Origin: Macrococcoides epidermidis
GTDB lineage: Bacteria; Bacillota; Bacilli; Staphylococcales; Staphylococcaceae
Strand: one strand, 5' to 3'
Length of the DNA: 64,000 nt
Assembly: GCF_042659445.1 (NCBI RefSeq)
Contig: NZ_JBHSSR010000001.1
Both the position numbers and the translations under genes were made by a program. Of this stretch, positions 18,785 through 28,585 are shown piece by piece; positions within the stretch are counted from its first letter, which is position 1; every line of letters starts with the position of its first letter. The notes under the pieces were generated by a model. The model had not been told where the DNA came from and ran no database searches. It saw nothing but the letters and a program-made list of their open reading frames with translations.

Positions 18785-19872
18785 TATTTTGCACGCTCCT
18801 TAAAGTTAGTCATTAAATCAATAAATTCATCAAATAAGTAGTTCGGATCATGTGGCCCTGGAGATGCTTCAGGGTGATATTGTACTGAAAATGCTGGTAA
18901 TTTTTTATGTTTGACACCTTCAACTGTACCGTCATTTAATGCAATGTGTGTAATTTCTAAATCTGTGTTTGCAATCGAATCTGCGTCAACTGCATAGCCA
19001 TGGTTTTGTGACGTGATTTCAATCTTACCTGTTGCTAAGTTTTTAACTGGGTGGTTCGCGCCTCGGTGACCGAATTTTAATTTAAAAGTCGTTGCGCCAC
19101 ACGCTAAGCTGAATAATTGATGTCCTAAACAAATACCGAAGAATGGTACTTTTCCTAAAATTCCTTTAATCATTTCAATGCCTTCAGTCACAACTTCTGG
19201 ATTACCTGGTCCGTTTGAAAGCATTACGCCATCCGGTTGTACACGTAAGATTTCTTCAGCAGTAGTAGTGTAAGGCATTACAGTCACATCACAACCACGT
19301 AAGTTTAATTCTCGAACGATATTTTCTTTTTTACCAAAGTCAATCAGTACAACACGTAAGTCACTACCTGTTGAGATATATGGTGTTTTTGTAGAGACTT
19401 GTGCGACTTCATCTGTAGGTAACTCAGTTGTTTTTAATGATGCAATCGTTGCATCAACTTTAGAAGCATCATTGATAAGTGCAGCACGTAAGACACCATG
19501 CTGTCTAATGATTCGAGTTAATTGACGTGTATCAACACCGTCAATACCAGGCACATCATAACTTTTTAATGTTTCATCAAGGCTTGCAGTATTTCTAAAG
19601 TTACTTGGAAAATCACATAATTCACGAATAACCATCGCCTTTAAAGATGGATTTAATGTTTCAAAGTCATCTCTGTTAATACCATAATTGCCGATTAACG
19701 GATAAGTGAATGTAATAATCTGTCCTGTATAAGATGGATCAGACAATGTTTCCTGATAACCTGTCATCGCAGTGTTAAATACGATTTCTCCAACTACTTC
19801 TTTATCGCTACCAAATGCATAGCCATTAAATACTGTACCGTCTTCTAATACTAAATATTTTTTATTACGCAT
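18784..19872 (-). CDS. carA: Carbamoyl-phosphate synthase, glutamine-hydrolysing small subunit
   Basis: CarA hydrolyses glutamine and channels ammonia to CarB. I start it at the ATG ending at 19872, which has GAGGGGG six bases upstream; this gives 362 residues. The class I glutaminase domain carries the nucleophile cysteine in GICLGHQLFSLACGA and the His-Glu pair in VQYHPEASPGPHDP. The N-terminal domain begins KYLVLEDGTVFNGYAFG. Its first eight bases overlap the end of pyrC. Confidence 0.96.
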   Translation of the reverse strand: MRNKKYLVLEDGTVFNGYAFGSDKEVVGEIVFNTAMTGYQETLSDPSYTGQIITFTYPLIGNYGINRDDFETLNPSLKAMVIRELCDFPSNFRNTASLDETLKSYDVPGIDGVDTRQLTRIIRQHGVLRAALINDASKVDATIASLKTTELPTDEVAQVSTKTPYISTGSDLRVVLIDFGKKENIVRELNLRGCDVTVMPYTTTAEEILRVQPDGVMLSNGPGNPEVVTEGIEMIKGILGKVPFFGICLGHQLFSLACGATTFKLKFGHRGANHPVKNLATGKIEITSQNHGYAVDADSIANTDLEITHIALNDGTVEGVKHKKLPAFSVQYHPEASPGPHDPNYLFDEFIDLMTNFKERAK

Positions 19873-21148
19873 GGTGTGCCCCCTCATAAGCTAATTGACC
19901 TTCTACAAATGTCTTCGTTACGTTACCGAATACTTTTTCGCCGATAAATGGTGTGTTACTTGATTTTGATAAGAAATCCTCAGCTTTGATTTCATATTCT
20001 TGTTCTAAATCAATTACTGTAATATCTGCAATACCACCAACTTCTAATGGTTTGCCATATGGTAAGTTAAATACTTTACCAGGTTTTACTGCTAAATAAT
20101 CAACTAATTGTTGTAATGACCAGTCCCCGCTTTTAACGAACTTTGTATATAATAACGGGAATGCTGTTTCGCTACCAACGATACCAAAAGGTGCTTTCGT
20201 CATCGGTTGTGCTTTTTCATCAGCAGCGTGTGGGGCATGATCTGTTGCGATAAAATCAATCGTGCCATCTAATAACGCTTCAATTAACGCGTCATGATCT
20301 TCTTTTGCACGTAACGGTGGATTCATTTTAAGAATCGCGTCATCTTTTGTGATTACTTCTTCATTCAATAATAAGTGATGTGGCGTAACTTCTGCAGTGA
20401 CTTTAATACCTGCACGTTTCGCATCACGTATAACTCGGACACTTTCTTTACTTGACACGTGACATACATGGTAATGACAATCCGCGGCTTCTGCCAGTAA
20501 CACGTCACGAGCAATTTGAACCGCTTCACAAATTGAAGGGATTCCAGGAATATTTAATGCTTTACTCACTTTACCTTCATGCATCGCACCGCCATAAATC
20601 AGTGAATTATCTTCACAATGTGCAACAATCGCCATATCAAGTGCTGCTGCTTGTTGCATCGCTTCATACATTACTGAAGCAGTTTGTACGCCGACACCAT
20701 CATCTGTAAAAGCGAATGCACCATGTTCTTTTAATGCTTTAAAATCAACAAGTTCTTCACCTTTTTGTCGCACTGAGATAGAAGCATATGGTAATACACG
20801 AACTTTCGCATTCTTTTCAATTGAAGCGTTTAATGCGTCCAGGTTTTCTACTGAATCTGGTACTGGACGCGTATTCGGCATCGGGCATACAGTTGTGAAT
20901 CCCCCACGTGCTGCAGCTTTTGTACCTGTTTCAATCGTTTCTTTATGTTCGCCACCTGGTTCACGTAAATGAACGTGCACATCGACAAAACCTTGAGATA
21001 CAAACTGTCCGTTTAGATCGATAATTTCTGAATTATAGACATTTAGTTTTTCACCGATTTCAGTAATCTTTCCATCTTCAATTCTAATATCTCGCTCTGT
21101 TAATTCACCATTGATTAATATTTTGCCACCTCTAAGTAATGTTGACAT
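19865..21148 (-). CDS. pyrC: Dihydroorotase
   Basis: PyrC cyclises carbamoyl aspartate to dihydroorotate. The ATG at 21148 is preceded by AAGGAG eight bases away and gives 427 residues; a longer frame begins at 21157 but is less well placed. Metal-binding motifs are DVHVHLREPGGEHKET near residues 57-72 and FIATDHAPH near 300, which mark a class I bacterial dihydroorotase. The end overlaps carA by eight bases. Confidence 0.96.
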   Translation of the reverse strand: MSTLLRGGKILINGELTERDIRIEDGKITEIGEKLNVYNSEIIDLNGQFVSQGFVDVHVHLREPGGEHKETIETGTKAAARGGFTTVCPMPNTRPVPDSVENLDALNASIEKNAKVRVLPYASISVRQKGEELVDFKALKEHGAFAFTDDGVGVQTASVMYEAMQQAAALDMAIVAHCEDNSLIYGGAMHEGKVSKALNIPGIPSICEAVQIARDVLLAEAADCHYHVCHVSSKESVRVIRDAKRAGIKVTAEVTPHHLLLNEEVITKDDAILKMNPPLRAKEDHDALIEALLDGTIDFIATDHAPHAADEKAQPMTKAPFGIVGSETAFPLLYTKFVKSGDWSLQQLVDYLAVKPGKVFNLPYGKPLEVGGIADITVIDLEQEYEIKAEDFLSKSSNTPFIGEKVFGNVTKTFVEGQLAYEGAHHA

Positions 21149-21213
21149 TGTATGCACTCCTTGAAATATGATTTATGTTTATTTTACAATTTTCTTATTC
21201 TTATTACACGTTA

Positions 21214-22092
21214 TTACTGATTTCCTTCAATGACTTGAGATAATACACTCATTCGAGTATATACACCGTTCTCCATTTGTTTAAAGATTCTCGCTTTCGG
21301 TGCTTCCACGAGGTCGCTTGCTATTTCAACATCGCGATTAACTGGCGCAGGATGTAAAATGATTGCATTATCTTTTAATTTGTCATAACGCGCTTGATTA
21401 AGACCAAATCTGTTATTATACGCTTCTTTTGTAAACGATGATGCTTTATCATGACGTTCATGTTGTACACGAAGTAACATGCATACATCCACTTCTTCTA
21501 TCACATCATCAATATTTACGTAATCAGCGGGTATTGATTTATCGATCCAGGCTTCCGGTGCTACAAATTTAACATCTGCACCTAAACGAGTTAAAGCATC
21601 GTAGTTACTTCGTGCAACACGTGAGTTCAAGATATCTCCGCAAATCACTACTTTTAAACCATCGAACTTCCCGAACTCTTCATAAATCGTCATCAAATCT
21701 AATAAACATTGAGTTGGATGCTGTCCTGACCCGTCACCACCATTAACAATTGGTATATTTAATCCATCTAACTGTTTATAGTAATCATTCTCTGGATGAC
21801 GGATGACTAAAACGTTACATCCGATACTTTCCAGTGTTTTGCATGTATCATAAAGACTTTCACCTTTTGTTACTGACGAAGTACCAGTTTCAAACGGTAT
21901 CACTTGCATACCTAATTTACGTTCTGCCACTTCGAATGAACATTTTGTGCGTGTAGAGTTTTCAAAAAATAAGTTTGCTGCATAAATTTCAGAAAAATTT
22001 GCGACATTACCATTTTTTATATCGATTGCACGTTGAATCGTAGTCATGATTGCTTCGTTAGATAAATCTGTGATCGAGTGTAAATGTCTCAA
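21214..22092 (-). CDS. pyrB: Aspartate carbamoyltransferase catalytic subunit
   Basis: PyrB condenses carbamoyl phosphate with aspartate. The 292-residue protein has the carbamoyl-phosphate loop FFENSTRTKCSFE near 43-55, the HPTQCLLD segment and the aspartate-site segment HPAPVNRDVEI. The start codon is TTG, with GGGGC eight bases upstream. No PyrI regulatory subunit is present, as usual in Firmicutes. Only 34 bases separate it from pyrP, with no room for the third PyrR attenuator known from Bacillus subtilis. Confidence 0.96.
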   Translation of the reverse strand: MRHLHSITDLSNEAIMTTIQRAIDIKNGNVANFSEIYAANLFFENSTRTKCSFEVAERKLGMQVIPFETGTSSVTKGESLYDTCKTLESIGCNVLVIRHPENDYYKQLDGLNIPIVNGGDGSGQHPTQCLLDLMTIYEEFGKFDGLKVVICGDILNSRVARSNYDALTRLGADVKFVAPEAWIDKSIPADYVNIDDVIEEVDVCMLLRVQHERHDKASSFTKEAYNNRFGLNQARYDKLKDNAIILHPAPVNRDVEIASDLVEAPKARIFKQMENGVYTRMSVLSQVIEGNQ

Positions 22093-22126
22093 AGTAAATA
22101 GCCCCTTTTTATTTTATTGTATTTTT

Positions 22127-23443
22127 TTAGTAATCTTCATGTGTTTTTGATTCAGGCAAGATAGCGTTTAATATAATACCTGCAAGTGCTGCTAACGCCA
22201 TACCTTCAATATTTAAATGAATTTGATTCACTGTTAAATCAATGTGGGCTTTACCAATCCCTAAAACTAAAATGACAGAAGCGATGACTAAGTTTCGCTT
22301 ATCGCCAAAATCCACTTTCGATTCAACGAGCATACGTAAACCACTTGAAGCGATAATACCGAATAACAGGATTGACACACCACCCATTACTGGAGTTGGA
22401 ATACTTGATACAAGTGCTGTAAATTTACCTACAAATCCTAAGATAAGCGCAAGGACTGCTGCACCACCGATCACCCAGATACTATAAATTCTTGTAATCG
22501 CAAGAACGCCAATGTTTTCACCATAAGTTGTACTTGGTGGTCCACCGATCAGTGAAGCGACCATTGTTGAAATTCCATCACCCATTAAACTGCGATGTAA
22601 TCCAGGATTTTTAAAGAAGTTACGTCCTACAATTTTATTAATTACGATTTGGTGACCAATATGTTCACTAACCGTTACGAATACGATTGGTAACATAATC
22701 ATTATCAATACCCAATCAAACTGTGGTTCATAATTAACATATGGTAAATATACTTTCGGCGCTTCAAACCATTGTGCTTTTTCTATACCTGTGAAATCTA
22801 CTACGCCTAGAAAGATAGAAGTTATATATCCAACAATTATTCCAATAAGTACCGGGATAATTGATAAGAAACCTCTCACTGCCACAGAAAAAATAATTAC
22901 TGTTAACAGTGTAATCAATGCAATACTTAAATATGTAAGGTTATAGCCCTTCATTGCACCACTATCTGTATACATTGCCATATTAACTGCAACTGGTGCT
23001 AATCCTAAACCAATGACCATAATCACCGGTCCAACTACAACTGGTGGTAAAAGTTTAAGTAACCAATTGACTCCAACCATTTTGATTATCAGTCCGATAA
23101 TAACGTACATTAAACCACTCATGAAAAGAGCCATTAACATTTCACCCATCTCATGGGTTTTAAGACCCACGATAATTGGTGTGATGAATGCGAAACTTGA
23201 GCCTAAATAGGCAGGAATTTTTCCTTTTGTAATTAATATATAAAGTAACGTACCTAGACCAGATGCAATTAACGCAGCTGACACTGGTAATCCTGTTAAA
23301 TAAGGTACTAATACTGTGGCACCAAACATTGCAAATAAATGTTGCGAACTCAGTAAGAACCATTGACTTGCTTTCGGTTTTTCGTGTACATCGAGTACTG
23401 GTTCAACAGTTCTTTCGTAAATTTCTTCATTTGTAGAATTCAT
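22127..23443 (-). CDS. pyrP: Uracil permease
   Basis: PyrP imports uracil and belongs to the NCS2 nucleobase transporter family. I start it at the ATG ending at 23443 (438 residues), which has GGGAGG a few bases upstream; the longer frame starts inside the attenuator. About twelve to fourteen hydrophobic segments are visible. The family segment GGPPSTTYGENIGVLAIT and the QHLFAMFGATVLVP opening are characteristic. It is preceded by an attenuator and co-transcribed with the pyr genes. Confidence 0.95.
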   Translation of the reverse strand: MNSTNEEIYERTVEPVLDVHEKPKASQWFLLSSQHLFAMFGATVLVPYLTGLPVSAALIASGLGTLLYILITKGKIPAYLGSSFAFITPIIVGLKTHEMGEMLMALFMSGLMYVIIGLIIKMVGVNWLLKLLPPVVVGPVIMVIGLGLAPVAVNMAMYTDSGAMKGYNLTYLSIALITLLTVIIFSVAVRGFLSIIPVLIGIIVGYITSIFLGVVDFTGIEKAQWFEAPKVYLPYVNYEPQFDWVLIMIMLPIVFVTVSEHIGHQIVINKIVGRNFFKNPGLHRSLMGDGISTMVASLIGGPPSTTYGENIGVLAITRIYSIWVIGGAAVLALILGFVGKFTALVSSIPTPVMGGVSILLFGIIASSGLRMLVESKVDFGDKRNLVIASVILVLGIGKAHIDLTVNQIHLNIEGMALAALAGIILNAILPESKTHEDY

Positions 23444-23465
23444 AATTTCCTCCCTTTTTACCATT

Positions 23466-23553
23466 AAAAAAGTCTCTTTGCACATGCAAAGAGACTTAAG
23501 TGTCTATTACTCACTTAAACCCTTTGCAGGCGTCTCGCACCAACTTAAAAGAG
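23466..23553 (-). promoter_or_regulatory. pyrR-pyrP intergenic attenuator
   Basis: A perfect 13-base hairpin (23470-23482 with 23485-23497) followed by a T-run on the minus strand forms a terminator just before pyrP. Upstream, GGTGCGAGACGCC (minus strand, 23529-23541) can fold into a hairpin with a GAGA-containing loop, in the position of the PyrR-binding anti-antiterminator. It departs from the consensus AGUCCAGAGAGGCU seen ahead of pyrR. Confidence 0.75.
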
Positions 23554-24078
23554 TTATTTAATATAAACTTGTGTTCGTTCATCGACTTCATCTAATAAGA
23601 CTATGACTTCTTCTGAAGTTGCCGTTGGAATGTTTTTACCGATAAAATCAGCGCGTATTGGCAATTCACGATGTCCTCTATCTACAAGCGTTGCCAAACT
23701 GATACGTTTTGGACGCACATGATCTAATATTGCATCAAGTGATGCACGAACTGTTCTACCTGTGAAAAGAACATCATCAACAATCACAACATGCTGATTA
23801 TTCATATCAGTATCAATCTCGTAAGCGATAACATCTGAACTGATGCGATCAGTCTTATCATCACGATAATTTGTTACATCTAAAATACCTGTAGGTACTT
23901 TAACACCATCGATACGTTCAATTTTTGACTGAATACGGTTAGCAAGATAAATGCCACGCGTACGAATACCTAGTAGTACCAGATTATCTGCGCCTTTATT
24001 ATTTTCAAGGATTTCATGCGCAATCCGTGTTAACGTACGGTCAACCGCTTTATCATCCAGTACGATTCTTTTATCCAC
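23554..24078 (-). CDS. pyrR: Pyr operon attenuator protein / uracil phosphoribosyltransferase
   Basis: PyrR binds pyr leader RNA when UMP is plentiful and stabilises the anti-antiterminator, so transcription stops early. It also has uracil phosphoribosyltransferase activity in the family. The 174-residue protein has the PRPP loop VVIVDDVLFTGRTVRA near 97-112 and the basic early segment LLGIRTRGIYLA. The start codon is GTG with GAGGAGG eight bases upstream. It heads the operon and has attenuators on both sides. Confidence 0.97.
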   Translation of the reverse strand: MDKRIVLDDKAVDRTLTRIAHEILENNKGADNLVLLGIRTRGIYLANRIQSKIERIDGVKVPTGILDVTNYRDDKTDRISSDVIAYEIDTDMNNQHVVIVDDVLFTGRTVRASLDAILDHVRPKRISLATLVDRGHRELPIRADFIGKNIPTATSEEVIVLLDEVDERTQVYIK

Positions 24079-24093
24079 ATTAATTCCCTCCTC

Positions 24094-24156
24094 AAAAAAT
24101 CCTCACGTCAAATAGACGTGAGGATTCCTCGACGCCTTTTAAGCCTCTCTGGACTT
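24094..24156 (-). promoter_or_regulatory. PyrR-controlled attenuator in pyrR leader
   Basis: On the minus strand AAGTCCAGAGAGGCTT (24141-24156) is the classical PyrR-binding loop. It is followed by a 12-base terminator stem (24098-24109 with 24115-24126) and a T-run at 24094-24099, just ahead of the pyrR ribosome-binding site. When PyrR-UMP binds the loop, the antiterminator cannot form and the terminator does (known from Bacillus). Confidence 0.93.
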
Positions 24157-24191
24157 AATTAAAAGCATTAACGTGTGATTTATTACATTTA

Positions 24192-24219
24192 ATAATAGCA
24201 CTATTAATTTCAATGTCAA
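24192..24219 (-). promoter_or_regulatory. pyr operon promoter
   Basis: TTGACA (minus strand, 24219-24214), 16 bases, TATTAT (24197-24192), with TGC before the -10 giving an extended -10. It lies between the rluD stop and the pyrR leader, so the pyr operon is transcribed separately from rluD. Confidence 0.75.
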
Positions 24220-24240
24220 TCATCATAGAAAAATTACATT

Positions 24241-25146
24241 TTATTTTCTCAGTTTCGTTAAGATTTCTTCAAAATATTCAGGTATTGGCGCTGTACGTTC
24301 AATGTATTCACCAGTAACTGGATGTTCAAATCCAATTACACCTGCATGCAACGCTTGTCCATCAATATCCATCGTTTTCTTCGGTCCATATTTAGGGTCG
24401 CCAACTAACGGGAAACCAATGTGCTTCATATGTACACGAATTTGGTGTGTTCGTCCAGTTTCTAATACACATTCTACTAAAGTATATTTATCAAATGTTT
24501 CGATTACATTGAAATGTGTGACTGCCTGCTTGCCATTATCTACAATCGCCATCTCCTGACGATCACGCACATTACGACCAATCGGTGCATCAATTGTACC
24601 AAATTCATGTGGAATGACACCGTGCACTAACGCAGTATATTTACGCGTTACAGACTTATCAACCAACTGTTCTACAAGTCCACGATGTGCGATATCATTT
24701 TTAGCAATCATAAGTAATCCAGATGTATCCTTATCAATACGATGAACGATACCAGGACGGATCTCGCCGTTAATGCCTGATAGATCTTTAATCGCATACA
24801 TCAATCCATTTACTAAAGTACCATTCGGATGACCAGGCGCCGGATGCACTACCATACCTTTTGGTTTATAGACAATTGCAACATCTTTATCTTCATAGTA
24901 AATTTCAATACCTAAATCTTCAGCTTGCAAATCTATTTCCTCTACAGGTTTTTCAGTAACAACGATTTCATCGTCCAAGCGAAGTTTATAGTTCGCTTTC
25001 ACAGGTTGTCCATTAACGATTACTAAATCTAGTTTGATCCAGTCCTGAATTTGGTTACGAGACCAATCTTCATTCATATCTGTTAAGTAGCGATCAATTC
25101 TTGTCCCTACTTCTTCTTCTTCAATTAAAAAATTATATGTTTCCAT
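24241..25146 (-). CDS. rluD: Pseudouridine synthase, RluD family
   Basis: This enzyme probably converts uridines of 23S rRNA to pseudouridine. The 301-residue protein has an N-terminal S4 RNA-binding domain (GTRIDRYLTD to about residue 75) and a catalytic domain with RPGIVHRIDKDTSGLLMIAKN, which contains the catalytic aspartate, and GRTHQIRVHMKHIGFPLVGD. I place the start at the ATG ending at 25146, which has GAGGAG seven bases upstream and overlaps lspA by 14 bases. The specific target site cannot be read from the sequence. Confidence 0.93.
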   Translation of the reverse strand: METYNFLIEEEEVGTRIDRYLTDMNEDWSRNQIQDWIKLDLVIVNGQPVKANYKLRLDDEIVVTEKPVEEIDLQAEDLGIEIYYEDKDVAIVYKPKGMVVHPAPGHPNGTLVNGLMYAIKDLSGINGEIRPGIVHRIDKDTSGLLMIAKNDIAHRGLVEQLVDKSVTRKYTALVHGVIPHEFGTIDAPIGRNVRDRQEMAIVDNGKQAVTHFNVIETFDKYTLVECVLETGRTHQIRVHMKHIGFPLVGDPKYGPKKTMDIDGQALHAGVIGFEHPVTGEYIERTAPIPEYFEEILTKLRK

Positions 25147-25624
25147 TACTTTTCTCCTCTTTTTGGTTAAATAACATGTCATAGAGTAAGACAATTACAC
25201 CAATTGTTAAACAGCTATCAGCTACATTAAAAATTGGAAAATCATAATTGATAATTTTCGTATCAATAAAATCTACAACATTTCCACGTATTAGACGATC
25301 AATAAAATTACCGATAGCACCAGCAAAAATTAAAGTTAAGCCAAGCTGCATTATCGGATTAAACATTGCTTCTTTATAATAAAAGAAAGCAATCGCTACT
25401 AACACGACAACTGTAATTATATAAAAGAAAGTCATTTGATTTTGTAACATACCCCATGCAGCACCATGGTTTCTATGTGATGTAATTTCTAAAATATCAC
25501 CGATAATAGAAATACTGTCACCGATTTTCATTGTTTTAACAATAATATATTTCGTTATCTGATCCATCGCGATTAAAAATATCGCTAAAATAGACATCAA
25601 TGTTAGGTTATATCGCTTGTTCAT
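25133..25624 (-). CDS. lspA: Lipoprotein signal peptidase (signal peptidase II)
   Basis: LspA is a membrane aspartyl protease that cleaves prolipoproteins before the lipid-modified cysteine; in this window CtaC is a likely client. The 163-residue protein has four membrane segments. The catalytic aspartates lie in GNFIDRLIRGNVVDFID and FPIFNVADSCLTIG, and the family segment NHGAAWGML is present. It overlaps rluD by 14 bases and follows ileS after a terminator. Confidence 0.97.
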   Translation of the reverse strand: MNKRYNLTLMSILAIFLIAMDQITKYIIVKTMKIGDSISIIGDILEITSHRNHGAAWGMLQNQMTFFYIITVVVLVAIAFFYYKEAMFNPIMQLGLTLIFAGAIGNFIDRLIRGNVVDFIDTKIINYDFPIFNVADSCLTIGVIVLLYDMLFNQKEEKSNGNI

Positions 25625-25785
25625 AATTTCACTCCAATCTTTAGTATTTTAACACATTTTTATGAGTAAGTCTGTTTTTGTTTTTGAATGTCAATATTAG
25701 TTTACATAATATAATTATAATATTTTATTTTAAAAATTTTTTTAAATGATTACGAAACAAGTTAATGAGATTAACAATTAAAAAT

Positions 25786-25815
25786 CCCGAACGCACTTAC
25801 ATCAGTACGCTCGGG
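25786..25815 (-). terminator. ileS terminator
   Basis: Twelve-base arms (25786-25797 and 25804-25815) pair with two G-U type differences and are followed on the minus strand by ATTTTTAA. It lies 10 bases after the ileS stop. Confidence 0.8.
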
Positions 25816-25825
25816 AATCACTATA

Positions 25826-28573
25826 TTATTTACTTTCTAAAACACTTAAACATCTTGGACATACATGTGGGTGTTCATGATCTCCTGCTGTAATTTCAGT
25901 TGAGTAATTCCAGCATCTTTCACATTTTTCACCGTCAGCACGTTCTACTAATACGTTTAAATTTGTATATTGCGTACCAACAGCACTATCACTTACTTTA
26001 GCCTGTGAAACGATAAACAATTGATGTAAGTTATCAAATGATTGAAGCAATGCTAAATCATCAGCATTTTCAGTAAATACAGTAACTTTTGCTTCTAAAG
26101 GTTTTCCGATTACTTTTTCATTACGTAAGTTTTCAATACCTTTTAGCACATCATCACGAAGTTCTAAGAATCTAGACCATTTCTCAATTAATGTCTGATC
26201 CACATCATGAACTGCAGGCATATCCGTTAAATGAACACTTTCTTCAGTAACGTGTGGTGTGTGACTCCAGATTTCTTCTGCTGTATGTGGAATAATTGGC
26301 GCTAAAACTTTCGTTAAAGAAGTTAATACTTCATATACTACCGTCTGCATGCTACGACGAACGTGACTATCTGCTGCTTCGATGTAAAGAATATCTTTAC
26401 CGTAATCTAAATAGAAGTTACTTAATTCAACATTGATAAAGTTTTGTAATTCCTGATAAATATCAAGATAGTCGTTATTTTCATAATGATTATGTGCATT
26501 GTTTATAAAATTATACAATTTATTTAACATAAACTGATCGATTTCTTTTAAATCTTCATAAGCAACTGCATCTGTTGTAGGATTGAAATCATTTACGTTT
26601 CCTAATAAGAATTTAAATGTGTTACGGATTTTACGGTATACTTCTGATACTTGTTTTAAAATATCATCAGAAATACGTACGTCTGCTAAATAGTCTACAG
26701 ACATTACCCATAGACGAATGATATCAGCACCCATTTGTTTTACGACTTTTTCAGGTAGAATTGTATTTCCTAATGATTTACTCATCTTACGGCCTTGTCC
26801 GTCCATGACGAAACCATGAGATAATAATTTCTTATATGGTGACATACCGCGTGTAGCAACAGCTGTAGTGATTGATGAGTTGAACCATCCACGATACTGG
26901 TCACTACCTTCAAAATACATATCGGCAGGGAATGTTAATTCAGGTCGAGCTTCTAACACACCACGGTGACTTGAACCTGAATCGAACCATACATCCATAA
27001 TGTCTGTTTCTTTCGTGAATTCGCCATTAGGACTACCAGGATGCGTAAATCCTTCAGGTAATAAATCTTTCGCTTCTCTTTCGTACCATACGTTAGAGCC
27101 GTGCTCTTCAAATAAAGTTGCAATATGTTCAATTACCGCTTCATCCATAATGATGTCACCATTTTCTGCATAGAACACAGGTAATGGCACACCCCAAACA
27201 CGTTGACGTGAAATTACCCAGTCTCCTCGGTCACGAATCATATTATAAATACGCGTTTTACCCCATTCCACTTTAAATTCAGTTTCATCGATCGCATTTA
27301 AGATATCCTGACGCACTTTATTGATTGATGCAAACCATTGTGGTGTTGCACGGAAGATTACAGGTTTTTTAGTTCTCCAGTCATGAGGATATGAATGCGT
27401 GAAGAAATCTAATTTTAATAATGCTCCAACTTCTTTTAAACGCTCAGTGATCACTGGATTCGCTTTATCATAGAATAATCCTTCAAATTCTCCAGCTTCT
27501 TTTGTAAATACACCTTTATCATCAACTGGTGAAATAACCGGTAAGTCATATTTTTGTCCGACGATAAAGTCATCTTCACCATGACCAGGTGCAGTATGAA
27601 CACAGCCAGTCCCAGCATCTGTAGTAACGTGATCACCTAAGATGATGATTGATTTTCTGTCTTCAATTAATGGATGCTGTGTTTCAATCAACTCTAATTC
27701 TGAACCTTTAAATTCTTTTTCAAGTACAACACTTTCTTTATCCCAGCCAATTGCTTCACATACACTATCAAGTAATGCTTGCGCCACGATATATGTGTTA
27801 CCTTCAATCGTTACTTGTACATACGTTAACTCTGGATTTAAAGAGATCGCAACGTTAGCAGGAATTGTCCAAGGTGTAGTTGTCCAGATTACAAATTTAA
27901 CACCAGCGTCTACGATGCCACGCCCATCAACTGTATCAAATGCAACATAGATAGATGCAGATTTTTTATCCTGATATTCAATCTCCGCTTCTGCTAAAGA
28001 TGATTCACTAGATGGAGACCAGTAAACTGGCTTCTTACCTTTATAGATATAACCCTTTTTAGCCATATCTCCAAATAGACGAATTTGTTCTGCTTCAAAT
28101 TTTTCCTGTAAAGTAATATAAGGATTTTCCCAGTCGCCATTAACACCAAGTCGTTTGAAGTCTGCTTTTTGTAATTCAACTTGTTCTAATGCATATTTGC
28201 GACATAATTCACGGAATTCAGCCGTTGACATTTCTTTACGATTAACACCTTTTTTAGTTAAAGCTTGTTCAATCGGTAAACCGTGCGTATCCCATCCAGG
28301 AACATAAGGTGTGTAAAAACCATTCATCGCTTTATAACGCGTGATAAAATCTTTAATAATTTTATTTAAAGCATGTCCCATATGAATTTGTCCGTTCGCA
28401 TACGGTGGTCCATCGTGTAGAATATACGGTGTTTTACCTTCATTTTTCTTTAATAATTTTTCATATAGATTTTTTTCATCCCAGCTACTTTGAATTTGAG
28501 GTTCCTTGTTAGGTAATCCACCACGCATTGGAAAATCTGTTTTTGGCATTAATAGTGTGTCTTTATAATCCAT
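25826..28573 (-). CDS. ileS: Isoleucyl-tRNA synthetase
   Basis: IleS charges tRNA-Ile with isoleucine. The 915-residue class I synthetase has the HIGH-type signature PPYANGQIHMGHAL near residues 57-70, the editing domain with TTTPWTIPAN, the KMSKS signature GRKMSKSLGN near 594-603, and a C-terminal zinc finger CERCWNYS with CPRCL. The ATG has CAGGAGG nine bases upstream. Its leader is a T-box riboswitch. The length and the C-terminal zinc finger fit the eubacterial-type (mupirocin-sensitive) class rather than the divergent resistant type (inference). Confidence 0.98.
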   Translation of the reverse strand: MDYKDTLLMPKTDFPMRGGLPNKEPQIQSSWDEKNLYEKLLKKNEGKTPYILHDGPPYANGQIHMGHALNKIIKDFITRYKAMNGFYTPYVPGWDTHGLPIEQALTKKGVNRKEMSTAEFRELCRKYALEQVELQKADFKRLGVNGDWENPYITLQEKFEAEQIRLFGDMAKKGYIYKGKKPVYWSPSSESSLAEAEIEYQDKKSASIYVAFDTVDGRGIVDAGVKFVIWTTTPWTIPANVAISLNPELTYVQVTIEGNTYIVAQALLDSVCEAIGWDKESVVLEKEFKGSELELIETQHPLIEDRKSIIILGDHVTTDAGTGCVHTAPGHGEDDFIVGQKYDLPVISPVDDKGVFTKEAGEFEGLFYDKANPVITERLKEVGALLKLDFFTHSYPHDWRTKKPVIFRATPQWFASINKVRQDILNAIDETEFKVEWGKTRIYNMIRDRGDWVISRQRVWGVPLPVFYAENGDIIMDEAVIEHIATLFEEHGSNVWYEREAKDLLPEGFTHPGSPNGEFTKETDIMDVWFDSGSSHRGVLEARPELTFPADMYFEGSDQYRGWFNSSITTAVATRGMSPYKKLLSHGFVMDGQGRKMSKSLGNTILPEKVVKQMGADIIRLWVMSVDYLADVRISDDILKQVSEVYRKIRNTFKFLLGNVNDFNPTTDAVAYEDLKEIDQFMLNKLYNFINNAHNHYENNDYLDIYQELQNFINVELSNFYLDYGKDILYIEAADSHVRRSMQTVVYEVLTSLTKVLAPIIPHTAEEIWSHTPHVTEESVHLTDMPAVHDVDQTLIEKWSRFLELRDDVLKGIENLRNEKVIGKPLEAKVTVFTENADDLALLQSFDNLHQLFIVSQAKVSDSAVGTQYTNLNVLVERADGEKCERCWNYSTEITAGDHEHPHVCPRCLSVLESK

Positions 28574-28585
28574 TATATATTCCTC

